A stretch of DNA of 64,000 nt from Coleofasciculus sp. LEGE 07092 (GCF_015207375.1 NZ_JADEWY010000019.1:1-64000), one strand, 5' to 3'. Counted from the first letter of the stretch, positions 7,601 to 16,063 are shown. Made by a program: numbers and translations. Notes: generated from the sequence alone by a model not told the origin.

Positions 7601-9739
7601 GAACAGATGCCTCCCAAAGCTGCAAATCAAGAGAAAAAGGCTGGTGTTCAAAATAAAGACACCTTGGATGAAGACTTAGAGAAACTGCTCGAGCAGGCAG
7701 ATAAAACAATGCCTGGATCTCCAACGTCAAGTACCGACTCGCGTCAGACTCGCATCCTTCCGGCTCGGCGGATTAAGGTATTCGAGCAGACAATGCGGGT
7801 TCCCGTCAAACACTTGGATAGTCTCAGTAATTTGGTGGGAGAACTGGTGGTGAGCCGCAATAGCTTAGAACAAGATCAAGAACGCTTGCGGCAATTCCTG
7901 GATAATTTACAGCACCAAGTGTCTGCCTTGAGCGATGTTGGGGCGAGGATGCGAGATTTGTATGAGCGATCGCTCTTAGAAGCCTCTTTGTTAGCTAGTC
8001 GCCACAACTCTCCCCCTCCATTATTCAGTTCGGATAGTTCTTCTCACAGTAGTGATTCTGCTGGTGCAGAATACCATCCCTTGGAAATGGATCGCTTTAC
8101 GGGGTTCCATTTGCTTTCCCAAGAGATGATCGAGCTCATCGTTCAAGTGCGGGAGTCGGCGTCTGACGTTGAGTTTTTGGTGGATGAAACTGATCAGGTT
8201 GCCCGGAATCTGCGGCAGGTAACGACTCAGTTGCAAGAAGGACTGACGCGATCGCGCATGGTGCCTTTTGCTCAGACGGCTGACCGCTTGCCCCGTGCCG
8301 TGCGCGAAATTTCTATGAAGCTAGGGAAAGAGGCAGAATTGCAAGTTGAGGGTCGGGAAACCTTGATTGATAAAATGATCCTCGAACACCTCTACGACCC
8401 AATGACCCACTTGGTCAACAATGCGATTACTCATGGCATTGAAACCCCAGAGGAGCGCCGAGCTGCTGGCAAGCCGCCAGTCGGTCAAGTGACTCTCCGG
8501 GCATTTCACCAAGGCAATCAGACCGTTATTTCCATCTCTGATGATGGGGCAGGTATCGATCCCGAACGAGTCAGAAGCAAGGCAGTTGAGAAAAAACTCA
8601 TCTCTCGATCCGAGGCGAAAAACCTAACCCCTACGGATTTGTACGATTTTCTCTTCCACCCAGGTTTCAGTACCAAAGACCAAGCCGGTGAGTTTGCAGG
8701 TCGTGGCGTGGGCATGGACGTAGTTCGCACCAGTTTAAGTGAAATTCGCGGCGCTATCTATATTGATTCTGTCCTAGGCAAAGGCACAACCTTTACGATT
8801 CGTCTACCTTTAACCCTGAGCATTTGTAAAGCGCTCTGCTGCTTGAGCGATCGCTCTCGTATTGCCTTCCCAATGGATGGTGTGGAAGATATGATGCCCG
8901 ATATCGGACGTGAACGGATTCAGACGAATTCAGACAATCAAACTTATATCCAATGGCGCGACAGTCTGCTGCTATTTCAACCCCTCTCTGATTTGCTGAC
9001 GTACAACCGTCAACTCAATCGAGGCACTGTTTATGGTGGCAAGCGAGAAGACGATACGATCTCGATTGTTGTACTCCGGAGTGCCGGAAACTTCCTCGCC
9101 ATCCAAGTCGATCAAATTATTGGTGAGCAAGAAATCGTGATCAAGCAACTAGAAGGTCCGCCACCCAAACCCGTGGGCATTGCTGGAGCAACTGTTTTGG
9201 GGGATGGTCGGATCATGTCTATTGCTGACGTTCTTGAACTCATTGACCTTGCAAGTGGACGACTTCGCAAAGATAGTATTACCATTTGGTCGAGGGAAGA
9301 ACCCGACGGTGAAGTTCCCCAAGAGCCACCCGTGACTAAACACGAGCCGATGGTGCTCATTGTGGATGACTCGATTACAGTGCGAGAACTCCTCTCTATG
9401 ACCTTCGCTAAAGCAGGTTATCGGGTTGAACAAGCCCGTGATGGTCAGGAAGCTTGGGAAAAACTCCGGTCAGGGCTCCCTTGCGATATTGTTTTCTGCG
9501 ACATTGAAATGCCCAGAATGGATGGTTTGGAATTGCTGTCTCGCTTACAGAAAGATGAGGATCTCCGCAAGCTGCCAATCGCTATGCTCACCTCTCGCGG
9601 TGCCAAGCGCCATCGGCAAATGGCATCTCAGCTAGGAGCAAGCGGCTACTTTACCAAACCCTATCTGGAGGAAGTGCTACTTGATGCTGCTCAACGAATG
9701 ATTCAAGGGGAAGTACTCTTTAGCAGCAGTGAGGCTTGA
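4628..9739 (+). CDS. Hybrid CheA-type kinase (HPt-CheA-CheW-REC), PilL-like
   Basis: A 1703-residue chemotaxis-type histidine kinase. An HPt domain (residues 1-110) has the phospho-site motif AAHSVKGGAAMLG with His49. A highly acidic low-complexity linker spans roughly residues 250-1030 and includes tandem 56-residue repeats. The CheA dimerisation and ATPase core follows (N box HLVNNAITHGIE, G1 DDGAGI, G2 GRGVGMDVV), then a CheW-like domain, then a C-terminal receiver (about 1575-1695) with acceptor Asp in FCDIEMPRMDG. Such hybrids (PilL, HmpE-like) control type IV pilus motility and phototaxis in cyanobacteria. No receptor, CheW or CheY genes are adjacent, so the partner system is unknown. 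A good ribosome site (AAGGGA) supports the start. The linker is far longer than usual. Confidence 0.92.
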   Translation: MQPEQQQRIMGYFIEEAKDHLNTIEQGLLSLQSTMQDTEMANELFRAAHSVKGGAAMLGLESIQQTAHRLEDYFKILKDSPVQTDQQLESLFLRVFDTLQSLLDQLQGPFGLTDDTAKTIMSNAEPIFEQLSRHLNQLVHKDGGTTTATVREANVAGRQSSESSANPLPVTFKRDVLVELREMLQLFKQSDSPQHRAALQNHCDRLLSLGKEWDLAGWGELLETAKAAIANPQNSYRLLASVTIKEIKQAQELVLLGRSVEIAPSEQLESLAPALADIDAAPAPNPYEQAPSTDTNTVSETDRTSSNVSSKGDRLNISDNYVNDKETYIIHDFYGEDTFIQPETTHVQENSSSEPNQGFDQLSNPFAPPSPLSDQNDPEVGLVELNTLADIFEGQTPELDQTWQEEEIISLDDDPFSDTSDDLFNLDNSSDFSDLLSDAENRDFFQAETSASDGLSESQANLNDEFSDLLFESDISDSSVNSSSSTADLSTLLDDSFLEEDEETTPPGNDRDLDFSASSLDFSNQNDDLVDLDSAATDAWDLSNPFEEMSFDSEELDLESLEQSELDADFESLDNFFDTDSVTLDDSDSSAIISPRNSEDSSILEMPGLTDELEANQEETLEEQLDDSETLAEPVSDLSEPLFNEDALEIPPVAAEDLEALFIEETEESQAPSEFNLESDWLTEESDSSEWDLETNDFQTEPDETSDLFESWESEATAPEAVEDLEGLADFFTEETSEPQPSSELDLETDWDFNSQPSTEPDETSDLFESWESEATAPEAVEDLEDFFTEEASEPQLSSELDLETDWDFNSQPSTEPDETSDLFESWESEATAPEAVEDLEDFFTEEASEPQLSSELDLEADWDFDSQPSTEPDETSDLFESWESEATAPEAVEDLEDFFSSEGVTAEGDFSLEINEETDWALDIDLESSDEFEDLEAMLASETPTLPAEFDSIDEFEDLEAMLELDTPGAPVAFGAVDNDAFEDLEALLSEQMPPKAANQEKKAGVQNKDTLDEDLEKLLEQADKTMPGSPTSSTDSRQTRILPARRIKVFEQTMRVPVKHLDSLSNLVGELVVSRNSLEQDQERLRQFLDNLQHQVSALSDVGARMRDLYERSLLEASLLASRHNSPPPLFSSDSSSHSSDSAGAEYHPLEMDRFTGFHLLSQEMIELIVQVRESASDVEFLVDETDQVARNLRQVTTQLQEGLTRSRMVPFAQTADRLPRAVREISMKLGKEAELQVEGRETLIDKMILEHLYDPMTHLVNNAITHGIETPEERRAAGKPPVGQVTLRAFHQGNQTVISISDDGAGIDPERVRSKAVEKKLISRSEAKNLTPTDLYDFLFHPGFSTKDQAGEFAGRGVGMDVVRTSLSEIRGAIYIDSVLGKGTTFTIRLPLTLSICKALCCLSDRSRIAFPMDGVEDMMPDIGRERIQTNSDNQTYIQWRDSLLLFQPLSDLLTYNRQLNRGTVYGGKREDDTISIVVLRSAGNFLAIQVDQIIGEQEIVIKQLEGPPPKPVGIAGATVLGDGRIMSIADVLELIDLASGRLRKDSITIWSREEPDGEVPQEPPVTKHEPMVLIVDDSITVRELLSMTFAKAGYRVEQARDGQEAWEKLRSGLPCDIVFCDIEMPRMDGLELLSRLQKDEDLRKLPIAMLTSRGAKRHRQMASQLGASGYFTKPYLEEVLLDAAQRMIQGEVLFSSSEA
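6725..7326 (+). repeat. 168-bp coding tandem repeats in the CheA-like linker
   Basis: Four copies begin at about 6725, 6902, 7070 and 7238. The first spacing is 177 bp (three extra codons) and the next two are exactly 168 bp; the fourth copy is partial. Each encodes a 56-residue acidic unit beginning TEPDETSDLFESWESEATAP. Copies are nearly identical at DNA level, indicating recent expansion. Confidence 0.92.
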
Positions 9740-9872
9740 TTTTGCCGGGGAGCTGGGGAGCTAAGGGAAACACATTCCCTGTTCGTTTCGTCCTCTTCTG
9801 AGTTCTCTCAAATTCCAGATACAACCTTTCAAGGTGGTGAGTATAGATAGTTCACGAGGCAAAAACCTAGAA

Positions 9873-9910
9873 GCGTTCATCCCTGTAACTTTAGTTACAG
9901 GGATGAACGC
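9873..9910. repeat. Perfect 18-bp-arm hairpin upstream of tnpB
   Basis: Arms GCGTTCATCCCTGTAACT and its exact reverse complement flank TT. The position just before tnpB suggests it belongs to the left end of an IS200/IS605-family element, where subterminal hairpins are recognised by the Y1 transposase. Confidence 0.7.
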
Positions 9911-9914
9911 AATG

Positions 9915-9930
9915 GGCGACTTTAGTCGCC
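9915..9930. repeat. Second perfect hairpin upstream of tnpB
   Basis: GGCGACT-TT-AGTCGCC, seven-base arms, four bases after the larger hairpin and with the same ACTTTAGT apex. Likely part of the same element end. Confidence 0.65.
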
Positions 9931-9943
9931 GTTTCCGTATACT

Positions 9944-11515
9944 GTGAATACAGGATATACTCAGTTGAAAGTTAGCTCTTGTACTGTCGCCGTGCCTAAA
10001 AAGTCCCCAACACCTTCATTTGTTTGCGAGATACCCCTCAAGATATCTCCAGCAAATGAAGGTATTTTGCTATCTAGGTTTGAAGCGGCGCGGCAGATGT
10101 ACAACGCTTGCCTTGGCGAAGCCATGCGCCGAATTAGGCTCATTCGGCAATCCAGGGATTTCAATAAAGCTCGTTCTCTTAAGTCCAATAATCCGGAACG
10201 CAAAGTTCTGTTTAAACGGGCAAGAGAACGATACGACTTCTCCGAATACGCCCTGCATTCCTACAGCACCGGATTAAGACAATCCTGGCTCGGAAACCAC
10301 ATCGACTCCAACACTGCCCAGAAACTAGCAACTCGTGCCTACAAAGCAGCAGAGAAAGTGCTGTTTGGACAGGCAAAGAAAGTCAGGTTCAAGGGTGCAA
10401 ACCAGATGGACTCTGTTGAGGGCAAGTCTAACAAGTCTGGTATTCGGTGGAAGGGAGAGACTGTTGAGTGGGGTGGATTAGAGCTACCTGCATTGATTGC
10501 TTCCAATGACCCAGTTATTCTGCATGGACTCCAATCGAAGGTCAAATATGTTCGACTAGTTCGTCGAAAAATCAACGGGTGCAATCGGTTCTACGCTCAG
10601 TTAGTCTGTCAGGGCAAGCCATTTATTAAGCCTAAGAACTACCTGGGGCATGGTGATGTTGGTATCGACATTGGACCAAGTACGATAGCCGTAGTATCTG
10701 ATACCGATGTCAAGCTACAGCAGTTTGCCTCTGAACTAGAGTTTGATGCAGCACACATCGAATGGCTGCAAAGAAAGATGGATAGGTCACGTAGAGCGAC
10801 CAATCCAGGTAACTACAACCCCAACGGTACGGTCAAGAAGGGTAAGAAAAAATGGAATAATTCCAAAACTTACCTCAAGACCCGTAACTCCAAAGCTAAC
10901 AAAGAGCGGAAGTTAGCAGCCCACAGAAAGAGTCTTCATGGAGAGCTGGTAAACACCATTCTCCGTACTGGAGACACTATTAAATTTGAGAAGCTTTCCT
11001 ATAAAGCATTTCAGAAATTATTTGGTAAGTCTGTCGGTAAGCGTGCGCCCTCCATGTTCATATCTCACCTGATAAGCAAGGCTGAAAGAGCTGGCTCGCA
11101 GGTGATAGAAATTCCGACGTACAGCACAAAGCTATCTCAGACTTGCCATTGCGGTCGGGTAAAAAAGAAAAATCTCTCGGAGCGCATCCACGATTGTGAG
11201 TGTGGAATAATCGCTCAGAGAGATTTGTATTCGGCGTTTTTAGCTAAACACATAGAACCCGACACCTTCGTTCTCCAGGTGAGCCAGTTACTAGTTGACT
11301 GGCAAAGTGTGGAGCTACGCTTGCAAGCGGCTTGGAGAACAGCAACGGAATGCAACCAACCTGCAACTCGAAGGATTCGTCCTTCCTCCTTTGGTCGTTG
11401 CCCAAAGGTAGAGCAGGTCGCTGCAAAAGTCTTAACTCAAGTGCCTAAGAGCCAGGATGTTGTAGGTGATACCCTGAGCATTTCGACAAGACTTCGGCGT
11501 GAGCGCGGTTCCTGA
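9944..11515 (+). CDS. tnpB: TnpB, IS200/IS605-type RNA-guided nuclease
   Basis: A 523-residue TnpB protein. The RuvC-like catalytic residues are all present: Asp242 in GIDIGPST, Glu349 in IKFEKLSYKAF and Asp427 in QRDLYSAF. A four-cysteine zinc ribbon sits between the last two (Cys401/403 in TCHCG, Cys418/420 in DCECG). TnpB proteins of this type cut DNA guided by an omega RNA made from the element's right end, and promote retention of IS200/IS605 transposons. The start is a GTG at 9944; a downstream start is possible. No tnpA accompanies it, so it is either mobilised in trans or stranded. The last 15 or so codons are read from an inserted repeat (see 11472-11587), so the natural C-terminus is probably altered. 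The catalytic core looks intact. Confidence 0.9.
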   Translation: MNTGYTQLKVSSCTVAVPKKSPTPSFVCEIPLKISPANEGILLSRFEAARQMYNACLGEAMRRIRLIRQSRDFNKARSLKSNNPERKVLFKRARERYDFSEYALHSYSTGLRQSWLGNHIDSNTAQKLATRAYKAAEKVLFGQAKKVRFKGANQMDSVEGKSNKSGIRWKGETVEWGGLELPALIASNDPVILHGLQSKVKYVRLVRRKINGCNRFYAQLVCQGKPFIKPKNYLGHGDVGIDIGPSTIAVVSDTDVKLQQFASELEFDAAHIEWLQRKMDRSRRATNPGNYNPNGTVKKGKKKWNNSKTYLKTRNSKANKERKLAAHRKSLHGELVNTILRTGDTIKFEKLSYKAFQKLFGKSVGKRAPSMFISHLISKAERAGSQVIEIPTYSTKLSQTCHCGRVKKKNLSERIHDCECGIIAQRDLYSAFLAKHIEPDTFVLQVSQLLVDWQSVELRLQAAWRTATECNQPATRRIRPSSFGRCPKVEQVAAKVLTQVPKSQDVVGDTLSISTRLRRERGS

Positions 11516-11715
11516 GCACTTCGACAAGCTCAGTGTTCCACTTGCCGAAGGGCAGTCGAACGCTCAGTGTTCCACCTGTCGAAGGGTGCAAGCCGAGAGC
11601 CTGGAAGAGGGTATGCCCATCCGCCCGTCGGGTTGGACTGTGGAAGTTAAGAACCTTCCGTTTTTAAACGCGAGAGTCTCAGGAATGTACTGCAAAGCAG
11701 AACCTAAGAGGTAGG
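11400..11715 (+). ncRNA. Candidate omega RNA / right-end region of the tnpB element
   Basis: In characterised IS200/IS605 elements the guide RNA derives from the 3' end of tnpB through the element's right end. Here the segment after tnpB has hairpin-forming sequence (for example GGAAGTTAAGAACCTTCC at 11642-11659) before the next gene. The exact 3' boundary, and hence the guide, cannot be placed. The call is positional inference, complicated by the inserted repeat. Confidence 0.3.
11472..11587. repeat. TTCGACAAG/CAGTGTTCC dispersed repeat in the tnpB 3' end
   Basis: Degenerate units containing GAGCAyTTCGACAAG, CTCAGTGTTCCACyTG and their inverted forms (CTTGCCGAAGGGCAG, CTGTCGAAGGGTG) occupy about 115 bp. 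They straddle the tnpB stop and supply its final codons. The pattern resembles small interspersed palindromic repeats. Confidence 0.65.
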
Positions 11716-13476
11716 ATGAAGAGCGATTACTGGTTCCAGCACAAGCGGTTGACTGTAAAAAAACACGAGTCCCAGGGCTCCACTTCAGTGAAAAAGGATT
11801 TCCAAACTGACACACAAAAGAAGGATCGCCAGCAAACCCGATTAACTTTTGACCAGACATCGCCCTATGGCATTAAAACTCAAGTGTCACGTTTTACCCT
11901 TCACACGTTCTGGATAGCTTTGTGTCTTTGGGGAGTGGCTGGTTGGTGGGCATCCCCAGCTCAAGCCAAGGATTTAGAGCTGAAAGTGGGAGTCATGCAG
12001 CGCTTCGGCGATGAAGATACTGACCAACTTACCTTGGAAGCGATATCAGGCGATCGCTTGACTTTGCGGTTTTTGTCGGGGGATATGCAACCGCAAACCT
12101 TACAAACGGATAGCGTTGAAGTAGAGGTGGCAATGCAACCCCTATCAGCACCCTTCCTACAAGAGCGTTTGGTTCTTAGCGATCATGCTACCTTTGAAAC
12201 CGCAGAAGATACTGCTAATCAGTGGAAAGAGAAGGGTATTGAGGTAGAGGTAGCCCAACCGGAACGCTGGCAGGTTTGGGCGAAACGAGATGTTTATCAA
12301 ACGCCTTTGCTACGACGCTTACTGCTTTCAACGCTCCAATCTCAAGGGGATACAACCGCTCGCTTAGAAACCCAAGTGCTGCAAAAAGTGCCGCGAGTTT
12401 CGTTTGTTATCAACGGCTATCGTTACAATCGTCAGTGGCTAGAAATTTCGTCGGAAAAGAATCGGGTTCGGGTGAGTCAGGGTGAGAATGACAGAAATCC
12501 TCGCCTCTATGCTGGTAGCCTCCGAATTCAGCCCAACGCCTATGGCAACTATTCGCTAGTCAATCAGGTGCCTTTAGAAACCTATTTGCGGGGTGTTGTT
12601 CCTCATGAAATTGGAGCGGGAGCGCCCTATACTGCGGTGGAAGCTCAGACTATTATTGCCCGAACCTATGCCCTGCGAAACCTGCGTCGCTTTGCCGCTG
12701 ACGACTACCAACTCTGTGCAGATACCCACTGCCAGGTTTATAAAGGATTAGGAGAGACATTCCCGACATCTGACCGAGCGATCGCGGCAACGAAAGGGTT
12801 GGTGCTAACTTACAATAATGAGCTGGTAGATGCTTTGTATTCTTCTACCTCTGGTGGCATCACTGCTCCTTTTGGTGACTCTTGGAACGGACCCGAGCGA
12901 CCTTATTTAAAAGCTGTGGTAGACTCACCCAAGATCATCTGGGATTTAACGCAGAAACCTTTAGCTAATGAACAAAATTTCCGCGAATTCATTAATTTGA
13001 AGGATGGGTTCAATGAAAGTGGCAGGGATGTCTTCCGTTGGCGCAGAACAAGCACTCTAGAACAGATCACGGCTGATTTACGACGCTATCTGGAAAAAAC
13101 AAAACATCCCCTCGCTGATTTCACCACCCTTGTGCAGATGCAGGTGGTGAAGCGATCGCCTGCTGGACGTGTTCTCAAACTTACCGTTCAAACTGATAAG
13201 GGTGTCATTGAACTCCATAAAAATGAAGTTCGCAGTGCCTTTGGTCCCCCCCGCAGCACTCTGTTTTATCTCGATCCGGTTTATGGTGCTTCCCAAATCT
13301 TAAAAGGTTATGCCTTTGTCGGGGGTGGCTTCGGACATGGTGTGGGTTTGAGTCAATATGGTGCTTATAACTTAGCGAATCTGGGTTGGTCGGGAGAGCA
13401 AATTCTCAAGTTTTACTATCCTGGAACTCAAATTCAACCCCTCAACGATTCGATTGTTTTTTGGGAAGATCCTTAG
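11716..13476 (+). CDS. SpoIID/LytB-domain secreted protein
   Basis: A 586-residue exported protein with a C-terminal SpoIID/LytB domain (about residues 270-580). In Bacillus, SpoIID is a lytic transglycosylase and LytB an amidase enhancer, so a cell-wall remodelling role is likely. Visible signatures are VPLETYLRGVVPHEIG, AQTIIARTYALRNL, YSSTSGG and GGGFGHGVGLSQYGAYNLA. A signal segment FWIALCLWGVAGWWASPAQA ends near residue 84. The first 50 or so residues are atypical and abut the tnpB element's right end; the true start may be an in-frame GTG at 11788. Domain call firm, start uncertain. Confidence 0.85.
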   Translation: MKSDYWFQHKRLTVKKHESQGSTSVKKDFQTDTQKKDRQQTRLTFDQTSPYGIKTQVSRFTLHTFWIALCLWGVAGWWASPAQAKDLELKVGVMQRFGDEDTDQLTLEAISGDRLTLRFLSGDMQPQTLQTDSVEVEVAMQPLSAPFLQERLVLSDHATFETAEDTANQWKEKGIEVEVAQPERWQVWAKRDVYQTPLLRRLLLSTLQSQGDTTARLETQVLQKVPRVSFVINGYRYNRQWLEISSEKNRVRVSQGENDRNPRLYAGSLRIQPNAYGNYSLVNQVPLETYLRGVVPHEIGAGAPYTAVEAQTIIARTYALRNLRRFAADDYQLCADTHCQVYKGLGETFPTSDRAIAATKGLVLTYNNELVDALYSSTSGGITAPFGDSWNGPERPYLKAVVDSPKIIWDLTQKPLANEQNFREFINLKDGFNESGRDVFRWRRTSTLEQITADLRRYLEKTKHPLADFTTLVQMQVVKRSPAGRVLKLTVQTDKGVIELHKNEVRSAFGPPRSTLFYLDPVYGASQILKGYAFVGGGFGHGVGLSQYGAYNLANLGWSGEQILKFYYPGTQIQPLNDSIVFWEDP

Positions 13477-13514
13477 GAAATGATATAAGGAATAACTTAT
13501 CCCCATTAAAGTTT

Positions 13515-13762
13515 TAGGGGTACGGTATGCCGATTGGTATCAACTTAACCCTAAAAACTTCTTCTTAATAAAGCCCTCACTAGGCGCTCATCTTCTGCCC
13601 CCCTTAGTCCCCCCAATTCTGGGGGGAAAAGAGAGAGGAGAGTCAGTTATTAGTACCCCTTCTCCCAAGTTTGGGAGAAGGAGTTAGGGGATGAGGGCTA
13701 ATACCCCAGTAGCAACAAACATGAGTGCTTAAGTTGATACAGATGGGTATGCCTTACCCCTA
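13515..13762. mobile_element. MITE-like element, 248 bp, with 34-bp terminal inverted repeats
   Basis: The ends TAGGGGTACGGTATGCC... (13515-13548) and its partner (13729-13762) match in 28 of 34 positions as an inverted repeat, both ending inward at TATCAACTTAA. The interior holds two further palindromes, CCCCCCAATTCTGGGGGG (about 13609-13626) and CTTCTCCCAAGTTTGGGAGAAG (about 13660-13681). No coding frame. It fills most of the 13477-13803 gap. Confidence 0.7.
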
Positions 13763-13803
13763 CAGGAACTAATCAATCAATCGGTTAGATAATGCCGACG
13801 ATT

Positions 13804-14103
13804 TTAGTACAATTCTTCCTCTTGGTGAGTGGTAATGGTGCAATCAGATTTTGGATAAGCAACACAGGTCAGAACAAATCCAGCCTCAATTTGGTCGTCA
13901 TCTAAGAAAGACTGGTCAGACTGGTCAATTTCACCACTAACTAATTTGCCAGCGCAGGTAGAACAAGCACCAGCACGGCAGGAATATGGTAAGTCAATAC
14001 CTTGCTCTTCCGCAACATCGAGAATATATTCGTCGTCGGGACAATCAATTGTGGTATTCAGCCCTTCAGCTTCGTTCTTTAAGGTGACTTTGAAAGTTGC
14101 CAT
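13804..14103 (-). CDS. petF: [2Fe-2S] plant-type ferredoxin
   Basis: A 99-residue ferredoxin that carries electrons from photosystem I to FNR, nitrite reductase, thioredoxin reductase and others. The four cluster ligands are in the standard CX4CX2C...C pattern: Cys42, Cys47 and Cys50 in [13 protein letters not shown], and Cys80 in FVLTC. Length and the C-terminal THQEEELY are typical of photosynthetic Fd1. It is a lone gene with about 440 bp of upstream leader, which would fit its usual monocistronic, light-dependent expression, although no regulator site could be identified. Confidence 0.95.
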   Translation of the reverse strand: MATFKVTLKNEAEGLNTTIDCPDDEYILDVAEEQGIDLPYSCRAGACSTCAGKLVSGEIDQSDQSFLDDDQIEAGFVLTCVAYPKSDCTITTHQEEELY

Positions 14104-14497
14104 TATCTCTCCTCTGTAGTTGATTTCAAACGGCAGGATAAATTCTGCTAAAGCACCCTTGACGCACCTAAGCTTTCCTCTAAGCGGATTGGCTACGACG
14201 TGCGTGGTGTCTGCTTCATTTCTGATACTACGAGAAAAACCTAGAGTGGTTGAACAGGATTAGGAATGAAAGTGTTAATTGAATATTAAATTAGTTTTTC
14301 TTATATTGAATGAATGGGGTTAATGATGGAATATGGGCTATTGTGACTTGTTCTCAAGTGTAGGTTTAAAAAGGGTTTGAGGATTTTTTGTCCTTGTCAG
14401 TTACTCACTGCCACACCTCATCAATCAGTATTAATTATATTTATAGTTGAGATCAATGATTTGTTCTTAGACTTAGAACTCAGGAGAATCATTTTTA
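14104..14497. other. Intergenic region between petF and glpK
   Basis: Holds the petF upstream region (minus strand) and AT-rich sequence. The 72-codon frame at 14377-14595 has no recognisable motif and overlaps the glpK end, so I do not call it. No RNA gene recognised. Confidence 0.4.
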
Positions 14498-14525
14498 GTA
14501 GAGACGTTCCACGTAACGTCTCTAC
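14498..14525 (-). terminator. Palindrome just 3' of glpK
   Basis: GTAGAGACGTT, six bases, AACGTCTCTAC: a perfect 11-bp stem starting 23 bp after the glpK stop. The GTAGAGACGTTxx...AACGTCTCTAC form is a recurrent interspersed palindrome in cyanobacteria, so it may be a repeat element, possibly also acting as a terminator. Confidence 0.45.
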
Positions 14526-14548
14526 TTGTCAGAATCAATTATCCTGCC

Positions 14549-16063
14549 TCAATCAACCCAATTTTTGGCACGTTCGACCGCTTTCTGCCAGGTAGTAAAG
14601 TTTTGTTGGGCTGCTGTTGCTCCTGCTCCAGGCTCGAAGGTTCGGTCAATCGGAGTAGTTGCGACTAGCTTTTTGTAATCGCTCCAGAAGCCAACAGCTA
14701 AACCTGCACCAAATGCAGCTCCTTGAGCTGTTGCATCCAATACTGCCGGACGTTCTACCGGGATGCCGAGGACATCAGATTGGAACTGCATTAAGAAGTT
14801 ATTCTGAGATGCGCCGCCATCAACTTTCAGCAGTTTGATGGGAGTGTCGCCATCTTTATTCATGGCATCAACAACTTCCCTCACTTGATAGGCGATGGAC
14901 TCTAAGACCGCTCGCACCATATGCTCTCTCTGTACGCCCCCGGTAATGCCCAAGAATGCACCCCTAGCGCTCATATCCCAGTGGGGCGCTCCCAAACCGC
15001 TGAGGGCAGGAACAAAATAGATACCGTTAGTATCCTCAACCTGACGCGCTAAGGGTTCGGTTTCAGCCGCAGAACTAATCAGCTTCAGACCATCCCGCAG
15101 CCACTGAATGCAAGCACCCGTAGTAAACATAGCTCCTTCTAGGGCATATGCTACGTCTGTGCCACTGCCATTGGCGGCATTTGTCCAAGCAACGGTTGAG
15201 AGGAGTTGATTGTGCGATCGCGTCAGTTCTGTGCCAGTCTGGGAAATTAAGAAACAGCCGGTGCCGTAAGTACATTTGAGCATACCAGGGCGATCGCATC
15301 CGTGGGCGAAGAGTGCGGCTTGTTGATCGCCGAAGATAGCCGTAATCGGAATTTCCGCTCCTAGCAAGTTAGGCTCAGTCTTACCAAACATCCCCATACT
15401 CGGCTGAATTTGGGGCAATATCTGCGGGGGAATGCTGAATAAATCTAACAGGGTTCGATCCCATTCCTCCTTTGCCAGATTCATCAGCATGGTACGGCTA
15501 GCATTACTGTGATCGGTAGCGTGGACTTTTCCGCCTGTAAGATTCCAGAGTATCCAGGTATCAACGGTGCCAGCTAATACGTTATCGAAGTTAGTATCAG
15601 GTTTTTCGCTTCGTACCCAATTCAGCAGCCATTCTAATTTAGTTGCTGAGAAGTAAGCATCGAGGACTAATCCTGTCCGTTCTTGAATGTCAGCCGCATG
15701 ACCTTGTTGGGTTAACTCACGACATCGGGACGCCGTGCGGCGATCTTGCCAAACGATCGCATTGTGCAAAGGTTTGCCTGTGGTTTTATCCCATAGCAAG
15801 CAGGTTTCGCGTTGTACGGTTAGACCAATTGCTGCTATTTCCGCTTCGGAAATACTATTATCTTTCAACACTTGCTGCATACAAGCGCGAGTATCTTGCC
15901 AAATTTCGTTGGGGTCGTGTTCTAACCAGCCCGGTTTGGGGTAGTGTTGAGTGAATTCTTTATAAACCTGACCTGCAATGGCACCTTGAGCGTCAAATAA
16001 AATGGCGCGGTTGCCTGTTGTACCAAGGTCAAGCGCTAGGACGTATTTCGCGTTAGTAGTCAT
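14549..16063 (-). CDS. glpK: Glycerol kinase
   Basis: A 504-residue FGGY-family kinase that phosphorylates glycerol to sn-glycerol 3-phosphate using ATP. The N-terminal phosphate-binding loop LALDLGTTGNRAILFD (about residues 9-24), the substrate region GWLEHDPNEIW, the VWQDRRT motif and the C-terminal LLKVDGGASQNNFLMQFQSDVL FGGY signature are all present, and length matches the family. No glycerol facilitator or dehydrogenase is adjacent. The canonical bacterial DQGTTSSR loop is DLGTTGNR here, a conservative variation that I do not regard as inactivating. Confidence 0.93.
   Translation of the reverse strand: MTTNAKYVLALDLGTTGNRAILFDAQGAIAGQVYKEFTQHYPKPGWLEHDPNEIWQDTRACMQQVLKDNSISEAEIAAIGLTVQRETCLLWDKTTGKPLHNAIVWQDRRTASRCRELTQQGHAADIQERTGLVLDAYFSATKLEWLLNWVRSEKPDTNFDNVLAGTVDTWILWNLTGGKVHATDHSNASRTMLMNLAKEEWDRTLLDLFSIPPQILPQIQPSMGMFGKTEPNLLGAEIPITAIFGDQQAALFAHGCDRPGMLKCTYGTGCFLISQTGTELTRSHNQLLSTVAWTNAANGSGTDVAYALEGAMFTTGACIQWLRDGLKLISSAAETEPLARQVEDTNGIYFVPALSGLGAPHWDMSARGAFLGITGGVQREHMVRAVLESIAYQVREVVDAMNKDGDTPIKLLKVDGGASQNNFLMQFQSDVLGIPVERPAVLDATAQGAAFGAGLAVGFWSDYKKLVATTPIDRTFEPGAGATAAQQNFTTWQKAVERAKNWVD

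Noticed and set aside
6721-7617. A 298-residue minus-strand frame antisense to the CheA-like linker
   Set aside because: Ser/Lys/Ala-rich product of antisense reading of the acidic repeats; no motif, and the sense gene is certain.
11499-11714. A 71-residue frame overlapping the tnpB 3' end
   Set aside because: Composed of the dispersed repeat and right-end sequence; no protein features.
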